From the NCBI RefSeq assembly GCF_009831415.1, contig NZ_CP043727.1, positions 4,340,001-4,404,000 of the forward strand: a stretch of 64,000 bases of DNA, written 5' to 3'. A program made the position numbers and the translations under genes. Shown here piece by piece: positions 1 to 14,362 of this stretch. Source of the DNA: Yersinia canariae. GTDB taxonomy: Bacteria > Pseudomonadota > Gammaproteobacteria > Enterobacterales > Enterobacteriaceae. A model generated the notes under the pieces. That model saw only the letters and a list, made by a program, of their open reading frames with translations, searched no databases and was not told where the DNA came from. The number at the start of each line of letters is the position of its first letter. Within the stretch, counting starts at the first letter, position 1.

Positions 1-2646
<2,646 letters not shown>

Positions 2647-2785
2647 TCACAACCCGAAGGTGTCTTTACAGACATCGTCGTATTGCGATCATTTGAGAGA
2701 CTCTAATACAGGTTAATCCTTATCTCAGTACTTCTACGGAGAGATAAGTTTCAGCTGTATTGTTTCAATTTTCAGCTTGTTCCAG

Positions 2786-2799
2786 ATTGTTAAAGAGCA
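2786..2799 (-). promoter_or_regulatory. boxA antitermination site in the 16S-23S spacer
   Basis: On the minus strand the spacer contains TGCTCTTTAACAAT, the rrn boxA element bound by NusB-S10 to let RNA polymerase pass Rho-dependent sites. It lies between tRNA-Glu and 23S, the usual place for the second boxA of an rRNA operon. The rest of the 2647-2888 spacer is AT-rich RNA-processing sequence with no further gene that I can see. Confidence 0.8.
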
Positions 2800-2888
2800 A
2801 TATCTTAAACACGACTCGTTAAAGTCATCTTTAAGATATTTTCAGTTCATAAAGAACCGGTGATAATGTCTTTCACACATTATCGGAG

Positions 2889-2964
2889 TGGCGTCCCCAA
2901 GGGGATTCGAACCCCTGTTACAGCCGTGAAAGGGCAGTGTCCTAGGCCTCTAGACGATGGGGAC
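2889..2964 (-). tRNA. gltT-like: tRNA-Glu (TTC anticodon)
   Basis: This is a 76-nt cloverleaf on the minus strand with an encoded CCA end (TGG at 2889-2891 on plus), acceptor stem GTCCCCA/TGGGGAC and T-loop GTTCGAATC. The anticodon TTC lies at 2928-2930. It sits in the 16S-23S spacer and is processed from the rRNA transcript. One oddity is that anticodon-stem positions 28 and 42 are both U, giving a U-U mismatch where E. coli has C-G. Confidence 0.97.
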
Positions 2965-3102
2965 ACAAAAATCCGATTAAATCATTCAACTTAATCGTTT
3001 TTGCATCAGCATGAGTCGAAACTCACAACATCAACAGGTGCTCTTGCTCGTTTACATTCATCAGACAATCTGTGTGGACACTGCGCAATGCGTATCGTTA
3101 GG

Positions 3103-4646
<1,544 letters not shown>

Positions 4647-4820
4647 AAGATTTGTTTGATTTGCTATGAGTTAACATAGCGATGCTCAAAGATTACTTTC
4701 TGCAAATATGCATTCGAACCGAAGTTCAAATGTGTACTGCTTTGGTCACTCTTCAAGACTTTGATATTTCTTTGCCTGTCGAAACAGGCTTCGATATCGT
4801 CTTGCGAGTGCCCACACAGA

Positions 4821-4845
4821 TTGTCTGATAAATTGTTAAAGAGCG
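4821..4845 (-). promoter_or_regulatory. rrn leader boxA region
   Basis: On the minus strand this leader reads CGCTCTTTAACAATTTATCAG and continues into the rest of the conserved rrn leader. The core CGCTCTTTAACA at 4834-4845 is the NusB-S10 loading site for rRNA antitermination. It lies about 175 nt upstream of the 16S 5' end and downstream of promoter P2. Confidence 0.85.
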
Positions 4846-4882
4846 TTCGTTATCAACCGGTGGTTGGTAACGCGAGGTGCGC

Positions 4883-4910
4883 ATATTACGCTTTTCTCAT
4901 TCAGAGTCAA
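4883..4910 (-). promoter_or_regulatory. rrn promoter P2
   Basis: This is a minus-strand promoter with -35 TTGACT (4905-4910), a 16-bp spacer and -10 TAATAT (4883-4888), followed by a GC-rich discriminator. Sequence and position match the P2 promoter of enterobacterial rRNA operons. P2 gives basal rRNA transcription that responds less to growth rate than P1. Confidence 0.9.
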
Positions 4911-4993
4911 CTACTAATTTCGTTGATTTTCTCTGTTCTCTCTGCCGGTCACTCAACTACTTGGTTCGTTGTGTGCCGTCTCGATGGATGCGC

Positions 4994-5021
4994 ATTATAG
5001 GGAGTCGAATTTTTTGCACAA
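4994..5021 (-). promoter_or_regulatory. rrn promoter P1 with upstream A-tracts
   Basis: This is a minus-strand promoter with -35 TTGTGC (5016-5021), a 16-bp spacer and a consensus -10 TATAAT (4994-4999), then a GC-rich discriminator typical of ppGpp/DksA-controlled rRNA start sites. Upstream, about 5022-5045, the minus strand is rich in A-tracts, consistent with an UP element. P1 and P2 lie 111 bp apart, close to the E. coli arrangement. Between 5046 and 5188 I see no gene; Fis sites are expected there but I could not assign them. Confidence 0.9.
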
Positions 5022-5188
5022 CTCTTTTCTCGCCTTTTTCTACTGTTTGAATACTTTTCGCTCCTTACGTGTAGATCTTGGTCGATCCACGGCATTTTCC
5101 CTATGATCCCAATGGTCGATTGGTTGTAATTCCATCAGCAAAGGCTAGTATGGCCGGTAAAGAGTGATCTTATTGAGAGGCTATTGCT

Positions 5189-5731
5189 ATGTCCGACCCT
5201 ATCCGCCCTTATCTTCATTATTCACCGACGCTTGGTAAACGCGTTATGATTGATAGATCGAGTGTGATCATTGGTAATGTCATTTTGGGTGATGATGTCA
5301 GTGTCTGGCCGTTAGTTGCCATCCGTGGTGATGTTAATCAGGTTAGTATTGGTGCTCGCTCTAATATCCAAGACGGAAGTGTTTTGCATGTTACCCATCA
5401 CTCAGAACATAACCCCGAGGGAAATCCACTGATTATTGGTGAAGATGTGACTGTCGGACATAAAGCTATGCTTCACGGCTGCACCATCGGTAATCGGGTA
5501 TTAGTGGGAATGGGCTCCATCGTGTTAGATGGTGCTGTTATTGAAGATGATGTGATGATTGGAGCGGGTAGCCTAGTTTCCCCTGGAAAACGATTGGCGA
5601 GTGGTTACCTCTATATGGGCAGCCCAGCCAGACAAGCCCGCCCTTTAACACCTGCTGAATTAGAAGGCCTGCTTTATTCCGCGAGTAACTATGTGCGCTG
5701 GAAAGATGACTCTCTGGCTGAAATGAAATAG
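5189..5731 (+). CDS. yrdA: Gamma-class carbonic anhydrase-like protein YrdA
   Basis: This 180-residue protein is a left-handed beta-helix of hexapeptide repeats (for example IIGNVILGDDVSVW, TIGNRVLVGMGSIV). It keeps the RGD element at 46-48 and the metal-site histidines of the gamma-carbonic anhydrase family: His67/His70/His71, then His91 and His96 in VGHKAMLHGC. The family is trimeric and binds zinc or iron. YrdA-type proteins are close to CaiE/PaaY, and carbonic anhydrase activity of the enterobacterial protein is not firmly shown, so the substrate is left open. It lies just upstream of the rRNA operon and converges with aroE. E. coli YrdA is about the same size. Confidence 0.93.
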   Translation: MSDPIRPYLHYSPTLGKRVMIDRSSVIIGNVILGDDVSVWPLVAIRGDVNQVSIGARSNIQDGSVLHVTHHSEHNPEGNPLIIGEDVTVGHKAMLHGCTIGNRVLVGMGSIVLDGAVIEDDVMIGAGSLVSPGKRLASGYLYMGSPARQARPLTPAELEGLLYSASNYVRWKDDSLAEMK

Positions 5732-5744
5732 CGAGTCATTTCTG

Positions 5745-5775
5745 ATGCAGGGAATAAGCCATACTTTCCCTGCAT
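5745..5775. terminator. Hairpin between convergent yrdA and aroE
   Basis: ATGCAGGGAA (5745-5754) pairs with TTCCCTGCAT (5766-5775), a perfect 10-bp stem with an 11-nt loop in the 57-bp gap between convergent genes. Its place suggests a shared transcript end. There is no strong T-run on either side, so intrinsic termination may be weak. Confidence 0.6.
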
Positions 5776-5788
5776 TATCTATACCTTT

Positions 5789-6610
5789 CTATTTACCTAA
5801 CTCATTACGTAACTGATTTAATACAGGAGCTATTGCCGGCATCACACCATGCCATAACTGAAAAGCATGCGCCGCTTGCCCCACCAGCATTCCCAGCCCA
5901 TCGGCATAATTCGTCACACCCAACTGTGTGCTCCAGGCTAAAAATGGCGTGATATCAGTTTGATAGTACATATCATAACAACGAGTTTGCGGACCAATAA
6001 TATCCGCAGGTATGTGCGGCACGTCGCCATGAATACCCGAAGCTGTAGCATTTATAACTAAATCAAACTGCTGCCCACTCAGAGCCTGCATCTCGATAGC
6101 ATCAATATCACCTAAATGATGGAATACTTCAGCGAGTTGTTGCGCCCGAGCATAAGTCCTATTCGTAATAACGACTTTACAACCATATGAAAGTAAAGGG
6201 AGGATAACCCCTCGAGCCGCTCCACCAGCCCCCACCAATAAAATACGATCAGTTGTTTGGATCAAATGCTGTCGTTCAAGATCACTGAGTAAACCAATAC
6301 CATCGGTATTGTCACCCAATAAGCGCCCATCTTCTAATTGCTTAATCGTATTGACAGCGCCTGCCAGTGACGCACGCTCAGTTAGTTCATCACACTTCGC
6401 ATGAGCTCGTTCTTTAAACGGCGTAGTTATGTTCGCGCCCCGTGCCCCATCAGCAAAAAAAGACGTTAAAGTCTCTTCAAAGGATTCATTAGGTGCCAAA
6501 ACTTTACCGTAGTGATGTTCAATCCCGGTTTGCTCGGCAAAAAGCGCATGGATCCTCGGAGACTTACTGTGCCCAATAGGGTTACCAAACACTGCAAACT
6601 TCTGATCCAT
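5789..6610 (-). CDS. aroE: Shikimate dehydrogenase (NADP)
   Basis: This 273-residue enzyme reduces 3-dehydroshikimate to shikimate with NADPH in aromatic amino acid synthesis. The shikimate-binding SKSP motif is at 15-18, the catalytic lysine is Lys66 in TTPFKE, and Asp103 in NTDG is its partner. The NADP-binding glycine-rich turn GAGGAARG follows in the second half. It ends the minus-strand group dprA-smg-yrdD-tsaC-aroE, 8 bp after tsaC. In E. coli a small gene, yrdB, lies between aroE and yrdA; there is no room for it here. Confidence 0.97.
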   Translation of the reverse strand: MDQKFAVFGNPIGHSKSPRIHALFAEQTGIEHHYGKVLAPNESFEETLTSFFADGARGANITTPFKERAHAKCDELTERASLAGAVNTIKQLEDGRLLGDNTDGIGLLSDLERQHLIQTTDRILLVGAGGAARGVILPLLSYGCKVVITNRTYARAQQLAEVFHHLGDIDAIEMQALSGQQFDLVINATASGIHGDVPHIPADIIGPQTRCYDMYYQTDITPFLAWSTQLGVTNYADGLGMLVGQAAHAFQLWHGVMPAIAPVLNQLRNELGK

Positions 6611-6618
6611 GTTATTTC

Positions 6619-7206
6619 CTATCCTTGACGAAATTGCTTACCGGTTAAGGCATCTCTGATTTCAGATGGATTCAAACGCCCCCCTACCTGGCCAGTAAGT
6701 ACTGGTAGCGAAGAGCCAAATTGTATTCTGATCTCATCAGTTGTTCGGCAAGGTTCTTGTCCACTTAAGTTGGCGCTGGTTGAAACCACAGGTTTGCCAT
6801 ATTGCGCACAAAGTTGCTGTACAAGTGGGTGGTCACTCACTCTGACCGCCAGTGAATCAAAACTGCCCGTTAACCAGCGCGGTGTCTCCGGACGTGCCGG
6901 AATTACCCACGTTACTGGCCCAGGCCAAACAGAAAAAATAGCCTCTCGCTGAGCATCACTCAGTGCCGCATCATTCACATAAGGTTTTAGCTGTTCATAA
7001 TTAGCTGCAATTAGGATTAAGCCTTTTTGCCATGGCCGCTGTTTTAAAGCTAATAAAGCATTTACAGCTTTTTCACTATCAGGGTCACAACCTAAGCCAA
7101 AAACGGCTTCTGTTGGATAGGCAATAACCTCTTCTTGTTGCAATGCCCGCAATACATCTGACAGATCACTACTATTCTTTTGTTTATTCACGCTGTTATT
7201 ACTCAC
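6619..7206 (-). CDS. tsaC: Threonylcarbamoyl-AMP synthase TsaC
   Basis: This 195-residue YrdC/Sua5-domain protein makes threonylcarbamoyl-AMP from threonine, bicarbonate and ATP, the first step of t6A37 formation on ANN-decoding tRNAs. Landmarks are [15 protein letters not shown] near residue 30, LKQRP with the following KGLILIA, and the S-T-S-A-N-L-SG nucleotide-binding segment. E. coli TsaC has 190 residues. The start overlaps the end of yrdD by 8 bp, which suggests coupled translation within the minus-strand operon. Confidence 0.96.
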   Translation of the reverse strand: MSNNSVNKQKNSSDLSDVLRALQQEEVIAYPTEAVFGLGCDPDSEKAVNALLALKQRPWQKGLILIAANYEQLKPYVNDAALSDAQREAIFSVWPGPVTWVIPARPETPRWLTGSFDSLAVRVSDHPLVQQLCAQYGKPVVSTSANLSGQEPCRTTDEIRIQFGSSLPVLTGQVGGRLNPSEIRDALTGKQFRQG

Positions 7207-7735
7207 TTACCACTGCCTTCCCACATAACTTGCTAGCGCAAAAACGTTTTACACCTTGCGCAGTTCTCTTTTCCATTAACAAGAGATAGTGGCAATGCGC
7301 GCACTCTCCAGCAATGGGTTGCTGATTAATTGTAAATTGGCAATCGGGATAGCGATTGCAGGCATGGAAAATCTTTCCAAACCGTGACTTGCGCTGTAGT
7401 AACTTACCTTGACCACATTGTGGGCAATCAATCGATGTTTCAGCTGGCTTATCAATAACTTCAGTATGATCACATTGTGGATATTGGCTACAACCAATAA
7501 ACATACCAAAGCGCCCTTGCCGTAACACCATCTCTGAACTGCATTCAGGGCAGTGTTGCCCTTCCAGAACTTTCACGATATGACCATCAGATTGCGCTTT
7601 CAGTGGGCGCATATACTGGCAGTCTGGATAATGTGAACAACCAAGGAATGGGCCATGACCACCGCTGCGAATGACTAACGCCGATCCACACTCCGGACAC
7701 GACCCATTATCCTTGGCAATAACTGTTTTCGTCAT
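7199..7735 (-). CDS. yrdD: Topoisomerase-type zinc-ribbon protein YrdD
   Basis: This 178-residue protein is made almost entirely of four Cys4 modules like those at the C-terminus of DNA topoisomerase I. They are CPEC..GC..YPDC, CPEC..GC..YPQC, CPQC..AC..YPDC and a diverged CAHC..CASKLC. There is no toprim or catalytic tyrosine domain, so it is not a topoisomerase itself. Such proteins bind single-stranded DNA or RNA, but no firm role is known for YrdD. It sits between smg and tsaC and matches the size of E. coli YrdD (180). Confidence 0.9.
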   Translation of the reverse strand: MTKTVIAKDNGSCPECGSALVIRSGGHGPFLGCSHYPDCQYMRPLKAQSDGHIVKVLEGQHCPECSSEMVLRQGRFGMFIGCSQYPQCDHTEVIDKPAETSIDCPQCGQGKLLQRKSRFGKIFHACNRYPDCQFTINQQPIAGECAHCHYLLLMEKRTAQGVKRFCASKLCGKAVVSE

Positions 7736-7776
7736 AACGCCTTCTATATAAAGTCATTAGCCAGTGATATTACCAC

Positions 7777-8250
7777 TTAGTGCAAATAACCTTCATTGAC
7801 TTCAAAAAGTAGCTCTTCCATCTGCTGATAAGCACTTTCGTAACCCGGTATGTTAAACAACACCATCAGCACCACCCATTTGAGATCCTCCAGGTCAATC
7901 TCATTCGAGTCCAACGCCATAATACGGTCGATGACCATCTCACGGGTATCAAGATGTAACACCTGAATTTGCTCAAGAAATAAGATGAAGCCGCGACAAG
8001 TGGTATCCAGGCGTTGGGCTTCTTCCGCCGTATAAATCCGTAATGCTTGCGGGTCAGCAGCATACAGATAAGGCGCTTTCTGCCCTTCTTGTAGATCTGC
8101 AAGAGCCTCTAACCAGTTCAGGGCGTTGTTGATATCCTCACGATAGAAACCTGCGTCAGCAAGATCGTCAGTAATCTTGTCTTGATCAACAAGCATTTCC
8201 GACTCGTTATGCATATAAGTTTCAAATAAGTAAATTAAAACGTCGAACAT
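7777..8250 (-). CDS. smg: Smg family protein (DUF494)
   Basis: This 157-residue acidic, mostly helical protein has the same length as E. coli Smg. It starts [12 protein letters not shown] and carries the conserved tail in which residues of the last third ([14 protein letters not shown]) are strongest. Function is unknown; the name comes from its position with dprA/smf. Its start lies 29 bp inside the end of dprA, so the two are probably cotranscribed and translationally coupled. Confidence 0.92.
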   Translation of the reverse strand: MFDVLIYLFETYMHNESEMLVDQDKITDDLADAGFYREDINNALNWLEALADLQEGQKAPYLYAADPQALRIYTAEEAQRLDTTCRGFILFLEQIQVLHLDTREMVIDRIMALDSNEIDLEDLKWVVLMVLFNIPGYESAYQQMEELLFEVNEGYLH

Positions 8251-9343
8251 GGCCTGCCCTCCTTAATCGGACATAGCCGCCGGGTACAGCTGCGATCCAC
8301 CCTGCTAACTCCAGCTCAAGCAATTTGCTGACGATATCTGGCACAGGTTGGCCGGCACGTTCGGCGACGACATCAACGGGTGTCACCTCATCTCCTACGT
8401 TAGCCAACACATCAGCAAATGGCAATTCAACTTGCTCCTCTGATGCAGAAATAGTTACTTTCTCGGGTAATGATATCCATTGCAGTGAACCGCCAACCTG
8501 TTCAGCGACCTCACGAGCAGACTTCGCCAGGTAAGCCCCTTGCTGAATTAGCCAGTGAACACCTTCGCTGGTTGCACTGCCCAGAGGACCAGGCAGTGCA
8601 AAAACATCCCGCCCTTGCTCCATAGCATAGCGCGCAGTAATTAAAGAGCCACTTTTCAGCGTAGCTTCAACAACCAATACAGCAGAACTTAACCCGCTGA
8701 TAATACGGTTTCTTCTGGGGAAATGGGCGGCAATAGGTAATGCGGTCGTCAGAAATTCGGAGACCAGAACACCACCTTGATGCTCAATTTCGCGAGCTAA
8801 CTGGCTGTGGCGACGTGGGTAGATATTCTCCAAGCCACTACCTAATACCGCAATGGTTTTTCCTTTAGCATTCAAAGCCGCTTTATGGCATATCCCGTCA
8901 ATCCCCATAGCAAGGCCACTGGTGATGACCAACCCGGCTGAAGCCAGTTCTGAAGCAAAATGGCGTCCCCACTGTTCGCCATAATGGCTAAAATGGCGGC
9001 TCCCGACCATGGCCACTTGTGAGCGGTAAAGCACATCAAGCTCACCAGAGGCAAAGATGAGCAAGGGTGGACAGGAAATATGCGTTAAACGCGGCGGGTA
9101 GCCCGGTTCGCCATAAACAAGCAAGTGATGAGAAGGGTTGTTCAGCCAAGTTAGCGCGGCATCAATATAGAGAGGCTTAACTTGAGTAAATTGCTGACAT
9201 TGTTGCAAATCTAACCCATAGGCAGCTAACCTGCCGAGGTGCACATCACCGCTGGCGAGTAACCTTTTGACCAATGCACTGCTTTTTACCGCCCCGAGTC
9301 CTTTGACTTGGCTCATCCTGAGCCATAATTCTGCCGCTAACAT
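8222..9343 (-). CDS. dprA: DNA-processing protein DprA/Smf
   Basis: This 373-residue protein binds incoming single-stranded DNA and loads RecA during natural transformation in competent bacteria. In enterics its role is less clear. It has an N-terminal SAM-like region (1-60), a Rossmann-type DprA core (about 80-290) with [40 protein letters not shown] and [12 protein letters not shown], and a C-terminal winged-helix domain ending with the [14 protein letters not shown] region. It is the first gene of the minus-strand group and is divergent from def; the 133-bp gap at 9344-9476 holds the promoters for both. Confidence 0.96.
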   Translation of the reverse strand: MLAAELWLRMSQVKGLGAVKSSALVKRLLASGDVHLGRLAAYGLDLQQCQQFTQVKPLYIDAALTWLNNPSHHLLVYGEPGYPPRLTHISCPPLLIFASGELDVLYRSQVAMVGSRHFSHYGEQWGRHFASELASAGLVITSGLAMGIDGICHKAALNAKGKTIAVLGSGLENIYPRRHSQLAREIEHQGGVLVSEFLTTALPIAAHFPRRNRIISGLSSAVLVVEATLKSGSLITARYAMEQGRDVFALPGPLGSATSEGVHWLIQQGAYLAKSAREVAEQVGGSLQWISLPEKVTISASEEQVELPFADVLANVGDEVTPVDVVAERAGQPVPDIVSKLLELELAGWIAAVPGGYVRLRRAGHVRRFNLLI

Positions 9344-9476
9344 ATTACCTCCCTGGCTTGCTTCCTAAGCTGACACCGATTTGTTCAATTGGTAGACGAT
9401 GCTGTCAATCAAGGCCGGAAATGTCTAGAATAGAGATTGAATATCATTCACTACTCGGACGCAGATCTAGATATTT

Positions 9477-9989
9477 ATGTCAGTATTACAAGTATTACAT
9501 TACCCAGACGAGCGGCTGCGCAAAATTGCAGCGCCAGTAAAAGAAGTCAATAGTGAAATCCAGCGAATCGTGGACGACATGTTCGAAACGATGTACGCAG
9601 AGGAAGGTATTGGCCTTGCTGCTACACAAGTGGATGTTCACCTGCAAATTATCGTCATTGATGTCTCGGAAAATCGTGACCAACGTTTGGTGTTGATTAA
9701 CCCTGAACTACTGGAAAAAAGCGGTGAAACCGGCATTGAAGAAGGTTGCTTATCAATCCCTGAGCAACGTGCATTGGTTCCTCGCGCTGAAAAAGTCAAA
9801 ATCAGAGCACTAGATCGTGACGGCAAACCGTTCGAGCTAGAAGCTGATGACTTATTAGCAATTTGTATCCAGCACGAAATGGACCATTTGGTTGGTAAAC
9901 TGTTTGTGGACTATTTATCGCCACTGAAACGTCAGCGTATCCGCCAAAAGCTGGAGAAAATGGCCAAGCTGAATGCTCGTGCCGACTAA
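9477..9989 (+). CDS. def: Peptide deformylase
   Basis: This 170-residue metalloprotease removes the formyl group from the N-terminal methionine of nascent proteins. All three family motifs are present: GIGLAATQ at 45-51, EGCLSIP with metal ligand Cys91, and HEMDH with ligands His133 and His137 and catalytic Glu134. It is the first gene of def-fmt-rsmB-trkA, so the enzyme that adds the formyl group (Fmt) and the one that removes it are encoded together. The start follows the E. coli protein (MSVLQVLH). Confidence 0.98.
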   Translation: MSVLQVLHYPDERLRKIAAPVKEVNSEIQRIVDDMFETMYAEEGIGLAATQVDVHLQIIVIDVSENRDQRLVLINPELLEKSGETGIEEGCLSIPEQRALVPRAEKVKIRALDRDGKPFELEADDLLAICIQHEMDHLVGKLFVDYLSPLKRQRIRQKLEKMAKLNARAD

Positions 9990-10013
9990 CCCCTTTTAAT
10001 GCAGGAAACCAAT

Positions 10014-10961
10014 GTGTCTGACTCTTTGCGGATAATTTTTGCCGGAACTCCTGACTTTGCAGCGCGCCATTTAGGCGCGTTGTTGTCTTCTCAACATCAG
10101 ATTGTGGGTGTTTTCACTCAACCTGACCGCCCCGCTGGCCGTGGTAATAAGCTCACACCAAGCCCAGTTAAGGTATTAGCCGAACAGCACAATATTCCTG
10201 TTTTTCAGCCAAAATCATTACGACCGGAAGAAAACCAACATTTAGTCGCTAATCTTAATGCGGATATTATGGTGGTGGTCGCCTATGGCTTGATTCTTCC
10301 GGCATCAGTTTTGGCAATGCCGCGATTAGGTTGCATTAATGTCCATGGTTCTCTATTGCCACGCTGGCGCGGTGCTGCACCAATCCAACGTTCTCTCTGG
10401 GCTGGCGATGCAAAAACCGGTGTGACTATCATGCAAATGGATGTTGGGCTAGATACTGGCGATATGTTGCATAAAATTGAATGCGAGATTCAGCCAGAAG
10501 ATACCAGTGCGACACTGTATGATAAATTGGCGCAACTCGGCCCACAGGGCTTATTGGTAACATTGCAACAATTGGCTGAAGGCAGTGCGCAGCCCGAAGT
10601 ACAAGATGAAACACAAGTTACCTATGCGGAAAAACTGAGCAAAGAGGAGGCCAAATTAGATTGGTCACTTTCTGCAGCCCAGTTAGAGCGTTGTATTCGC
10701 GCCTTCAATCCTTGGCCAGTCAGCTATTTCGTGGTTGATGAGCAACCCATCAAAGTTTGGCAAGCACACGTGCTCGCCGCGGTTGATAATGCAGCGCCAG
10801 GGACAATCCTTCATGCTGATAAGCATGGCATCCAGGTTGCAACTGCAGAGGGCGTTTTGAATATCACCCAACTGCAACCAGCCGGTAAGAAAGCCATGTC
10901 AGCCACCGATTTGTTAAATTCACGACGCGAATGGTTTACACCCGGCAGCCAGCTAGCGTAA
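10014..10961 (+). CDS. fmt: Methionyl-tRNA formyltransferase
   Basis: This enzyme transfers formyl from 10-formyl-tetrahydrofolate to Met-tRNA(fMet). It has an N-terminal formyltransferase domain with the RPAGRG loop, the [16 protein letters not shown] catalytic segment (Asn-His) and [16 protein letters not shown], then a C-terminal OB-fold tRNA-binding domain. I chose the GTG at 10014: it has AGGAAA just upstream and gives the 315-residue length of E. coli Fmt. An in-frame ATG at 9999 would add five residues with no match to the family. It lies 24 bp after def. Confidence 0.95.
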   Translation: MSDSLRIIFAGTPDFAARHLGALLSSQHQIVGVFTQPDRPAGRGNKLTPSPVKVLAEQHNIPVFQPKSLRPEENQHLVANLNADIMVVVAYGLILPASVLAMPRLGCINVHGSLLPRWRGAAPIQRSLWAGDAKTGVTIMQMDVGLDTGDMLHKIECEIQPEDTSATLYDKLAQLGPQGLLVTLQQLAEGSAQPEVQDETQVTYAEKLSKEEAKLDWSLSAAQLERCIRAFNPWPVSYFVVDEQPIKVWQAHVLAAVDNAAPGTILHADKHGIQVATAEGVLNITQLQPAGKKAMSATDLLNSRREWFTPGSQLA

Positions 10962-10992
10962 TAGTCCAGCAGCTACCGCTATATATTTCATT

Positions 10993-11014
10993 GCCCGATA
11001 CTTCATCATCGGGC
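10993..11014. terminator. Hairpin between fmt and rsmB
   Basis: GCCCGAT (10993-10999) pairs with ATCGGGC (11008-11014) around an 8-nt loop. The following sequence is pyrimidine-rich (CACTTTCCCTTTATTT) but lacks a clean T-run. It may attenuate or process the transcript between fmt and rsmB rather than end it. Confidence 0.4.
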
Positions 11015-11056
11015 CACTTTCCCTTTATTTGCTGACGTTTGTCGGCTTTTTTGGTT

Positions 11057-12346
11057 ATGAAAAACACATATAATCTCCGCAGCATCGCTGCTAAAGCAAT
11101 TAGCCAGGTATTGGATCAGGGGCAATCGCTCAGTACCGTTTTGCCTGGGCTACAAAAAAGTATTTCTGATAAAGATCGCGCATTGCTGCAGGAGTTGTGT
11201 TTTGGCACTTTGCGTGTCCTGCCGCAACTTGAGTGGTGTATTCAGCAGTTAATGGCACGCCCGATGACCGGTAAACAGCGTGTTTTTCATTATCTGATTA
11301 TGGTTGGACTTTATCAGCTGATATACACGCGTATTCCTCCTCATGCTGCGCTGGCAGAGACTGTTGAAGGTGCTACCGCACTGAAGCGCCCGCAATTAAA
11401 AGGGCTAATTAACGGGGTGCTGCGCCAATTCCAACGCCAGCAAGTGGAATTACTGGAACGGGCCGCCAATAACGATAGCCACTATCTACATCCAAGCTGG
11501 TTATTGGCGCGAATTAAACAAGCTTATCCTGATCAATGGCAGCAGATTCTGGATGCAAATAACCAAAAGCCACCAATGTGGCTGCGTGTTAGCCGGCTAC
11601 ACCATTCTCGCAGTGAATATCTTGAGCTATTAAAACAAGCTAATATTGATGCTTTACCTCATGATTTTTATCCTGATGCTGTTCGTCTTATCACGCCTTG
11701 TGCCGTTAGTGATCTACCCGGTTTCGAACTCGGCTGGGTAACCGTACAAGATGCATCAGCACAAGGTTGCGTTGATCTGCTTGATCCACAAAATGGTGAG
11801 CAGATCCTCGACCTATGTGCCGCTCCGGGTGGCAAGACGACTCATATACTGGAAGCCGCTCCAAAGGCCCATGTATTGGCGGTAGATATCGATGAGCAAC
11901 GACTCAGCCGGGTTAAAGAAAATTTACAACGCCTGAAATTACATGCGGTAGTACGGGTCGGCGATGGGCGCACACCTGATGAATGGTGTGGTGATCAACA
12001 ATTTGACCGGATACTGTTAGATGCTCCTTGCTCCGCAACAGGAGTCATTCGCCGGCATCCAGATATTAAATGGTTACGCCGAGACAGTGATATTGCCGAG
12101 CTGGCTCAACTGCAATCTGAGATAATAGAAGCTATCTGGCCTAAACTGAAAAAAGGTGGCGTAATGGTTTACGCTACTTGCTCCATATTGCCCGAAGAGA
12201 ATCAGCAGCAGATCGCCACTTTTCTACAGCGGCACAGTGAAGCAGAATTGATCGAAACAGGTACAACTTCAGTACCCGGTAGACAAAACCTGCCACATCC
12301 TGAGGATGGTGATGGTTTTTATTATGCGAAGTTGATCAAAAGATAG
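11057..12346 (+). CDS. rsmB: 16S rRNA (cytosine-967 C5) methyltransferase RsmB
   Basis: This 429-residue methyltransferase makes m5C967 in helix 31 of 16S rRNA using S-adenosylmethionine. An N-terminal NusB-like RNA-binding domain (about 1-140) precedes the Rossmann methyltransferase domain with [13 protein letters not shown] and [10 protein letters not shown]. The two catalytic cysteines are in DAPCSATG and YATCSI. The ATG at 11057 gives exactly the E. coli length; an upstream TTG at 11039 is in frame but adds unmatched residues. It is followed 51 bp later by trkA, an order shared with E. coli. Confidence 0.97.
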   Translation: MKNTYNLRSIAAKAISQVLDQGQSLSTVLPGLQKSISDKDRALLQELCFGTLRVLPQLEWCIQQLMARPMTGKQRVFHYLIMVGLYQLIYTRIPPHAALAETVEGATALKRPQLKGLINGVLRQFQRQQVELLERAANNDSHYLHPSWLLARIKQAYPDQWQQILDANNQKPPMWLRVSRLHHSRSEYLELLKQANIDALPHDFYPDAVRLITPCAVSDLPGFELGWVTVQDASAQGCVDLLDPQNGEQILDLCAAPGGKTTHILEAAPKAHVLAVDIDEQRLSRVKENLQRLKLHAVVRVGDGRTPDEWCGDQQFDRILLDAPCSATGVIRRHPDIKWLRRDSDIAELAQLQSEIIEAIWPKLKKGGVMVYATCSILPEENQQQIATFLQRHSEAELIETGTTSVPGRQNLPHPEDGDGFYYAKLIKR

Positions 12347-12397
12347 TCGTGGCTTTTGCTGCCTCAAACCTAATTTCAGTGTGAAACAGAGAACGCG

Positions 12398-13774
12398 ATG
12401 AAAATAATTATTCTTGGGGCGGGGCAAGTTGGCGGTACCCTGGCAGAAAACCTGGTGGGTGAGAACAATGATATCACTGTCGTTGATATCGACTCAGGGC
12501 GACTACGCCAGCTACAAGATAAATTTGATCTGCGAGTCGTGCAAGGGCATGGTTCGCACCCTCGAGTTTTGCGAGAAGCTGGAGCGGAAGATGCGGATAT
12601 GCTGGTTGCAGTGACTAACTCCGATGAAACCAATATGGTTGCCTGCCAAATAGCTTACTCGCTCTTTAATACGCCAAATCGTATCGCGCGCATCCGTTCA
12701 GCTGAATATATCCGTGAAGCCGATAAGCTGTTTCTGCCGGAAGCTGTACCTATTGACCATTTAATCTCACCCGAACAATTAGTTATAGATTACATCTATA
12801 AACTCATCGAGTATCCGGGTGCTTTGCAGGTAGTTAATTTTGCTGAAGGGAAAGTCAGTATTGCCGCAGTTAAAGCCTATTATGGTGGGCCATTAGTTGG
12901 CAATGCATTGTCCTCTTTACGTGAACATATGCCGCATATTGATACCAGAGTCGCGGCTATATTTCGTCAAGATCGTCCTATTCGCCCACAAGGTTCAACC
13001 ATCATTGAAGCGGGCGATGAAGTGTTCTTTGTTGCCGCCTCTCAGCATATTCGCGCCGTCATGAGTGAGTTACAGCGTTTGGAAAAACCGTATAAGCGCA
13101 TCATGATAGTGGGCGGCGGAAATGTGGGAGCGGGCTTAGCGCTGCGGTTGGAAAAAGATTACAGCGTAAAATTAATTGAACGTGATCAGCAACGTGCTGC
13201 TGACTTGGCAGAAATGCTGCACGATACCATCGTATTTTATGGTGATGCATCAGATCAGGAATTGCTAGCAGAAGAGCATATTGAACAAGTTGATGTCTTT
13301 ATTGCAATTACCAATGATGACGAAGCGAATATTATGTCAGCAATGCTGGCAAAACGTATGGGCGCTAAAAAGGCAATGGTATTAATCCAGCGCAGCGCCT
13401 ATGTCGATTTGGTCCAGGGAAGTGTTATTGATATTGTTATATCACCACAGCAGGCAACTATTTCTGCGCTATTAGGCCACGTCCGTAAAGCTGATATTGT
13501 GAGTGTTTCATCATTAAGACGCGGTGTTGCTGAAGCAATAGAAGCCATTGCCCACGGCGATGAAAGTACATCAAAAGTTGTAGGTCGAATGGTAGAAGAT
13601 ATAAAACTACCACCGGGCACGACTATTGGGGCCATTGTTCGCGGTGACGAGGTGATTATTGCTAATGGGAATTCAGTCATTAAACAGGGAGATCATGTTG
13701 TGATGTTTATTACTCATAAGAAATTTGTTCCTGATGTGGAGCGGTTGTTCCAACCAAGCCCATTCTTCTTGTAA
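12398..13774 (+). CDS. trkA: Trk potassium uptake regulator TrkA
   Basis: This 458-residue cytoplasmic subunit of the Trk potassium importer binds NAD(H) and gates the TrkH/TrkG channel at the inner membrane. It contains two tandem RCK units. Each starts with a Rossmann glycine-rich loop ([15 protein letters not shown] at the N-terminus, [16 protein letters not shown] near residue 235) and ends in a TrkA-C domain. The length equals E. coli TrkA. The channel subunit is not encoded in this window. Confidence 0.98.
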   Translation: MKIIILGAGQVGGTLAENLVGENNDITVVDIDSGRLRQLQDKFDLRVVQGHGSHPRVLREAGAEDADMLVAVTNSDETNMVACQIAYSLFNTPNRIARIRSAEYIREADKLFLPEAVPIDHLISPEQLVIDYIYKLIEYPGALQVVNFAEGKVSIAAVKAYYGGPLVGNALSSLREHMPHIDTRVAAIFRQDRPIRPQGSTIIEAGDEVFFVAASQHIRAVMSELQRLEKPYKRIMIVGGGNVGAGLALRLEKDYSVKLIERDQQRAADLAEMLHDTIVFYGDASDQELLAEEHIEQVDVFIAITNDDEANIMSAMLAKRMGAKKAMVLIQRSAYVDLVQGSVIDIVISPQQATISALLGHVRKADIVSVSSLRRGVAEAIEAIAHGDESTSKVVGRMVEDIKLPPGTTIGAIVRGDEVIIANGNSVIKQGDHVVMFITHKKFVPDVERLFQPSPFFL

Positions 13775-13893
13775 TCAATGACAGTTAAATTAAAAGTATT
13801 CTTATTGAGAAGAGAAAACTTTCCTATAATTATGGCTGTATCCAGTTTTATTTAGCTAAGATTAAGTAGTTCATTTTAAAGGGGGTGTTGGAT

Positions 13894-14304
13894 ATGAGTT
13901 TTATGAAGGAATTCCGTGAATTTGCCATGCGTGGCAATGTTGTCGACTTGGCTGTCGGGGTAATTATTGGTGCTGCATTTGGCAGAATTGTTTCCTCACT
14001 TGTTGCCGATATCATTATGCCGCCATTAGGCTTATTGCTAGGTGGAGTCGATTTCAAACAATTCCATTTCGTATTACGGGCAGCCGAAGGAACGATACCC
14101 GCTATTGTAATGAATTACGGTACATTTATTCAGAGTATTTTTGACTTCGTCATCGTGGCCCTCGCTATTTTCTCTGCAGTTAAACTGATGAACAAAATGC
14201 GCCGTGAAAAAGCAGAAGAGCCAGCGACACCAGCAGCGCCAACAGCAGAAGAAAAGCTGCTCGCTGAAATCCGTGATTTACTAAAAGCACAGCAATCAAA
14301 ATAA
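13894..14304 (+). CDS. mscL: Large-conductance mechanosensitive channel MscL
   Basis: This 136-residue inner-membrane channel is homopentameric and opens at near-lytic tension during osmotic downshock. An N-terminal amphipathic helix ([13 protein letters not shown]) leads into TM1 ([20 protein letters not shown]), a periplasmic loop, TM2 ([18 protein letters not shown]) and a charged cytoplasmic helix. The ATG at 13894 follows a strong AAAGGGGG ribosome site; earlier in-frame GTG and TTG codons lie within or beside that site and are unlikely starts. Confidence 0.97.
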   Translation: MSFMKEFREFAMRGNVVDLAVGVIIGAAFGRIVSSLVADIIMPPLGLLLGGVDFKQFHFVLRAAEGTIPAIVMNYGTFIQSIFDFVIVALAIFSAVKLMNKMRREKAEEPATPAAPTAEEKLLAEIRDLLKAQQSK

Positions 14305-14321
14305 TTTAAAATTATTAAAAC

Positions 14322-14350
14322 AAAAAAGCCATCAAATAGATGGCTTTTTT
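14322..14350. terminator. Bidirectional terminator between mscL and arfA
   Basis: AGCCATC (14327-14333) pairs with GATGGCT (14339-14345), flanked by a run of A on the left and T on the right. It can therefore end transcription of mscL on plus and of arfA on minus. Confidence 0.9.
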
Positions 14351-14362
14351 ATTACGCTAAAA

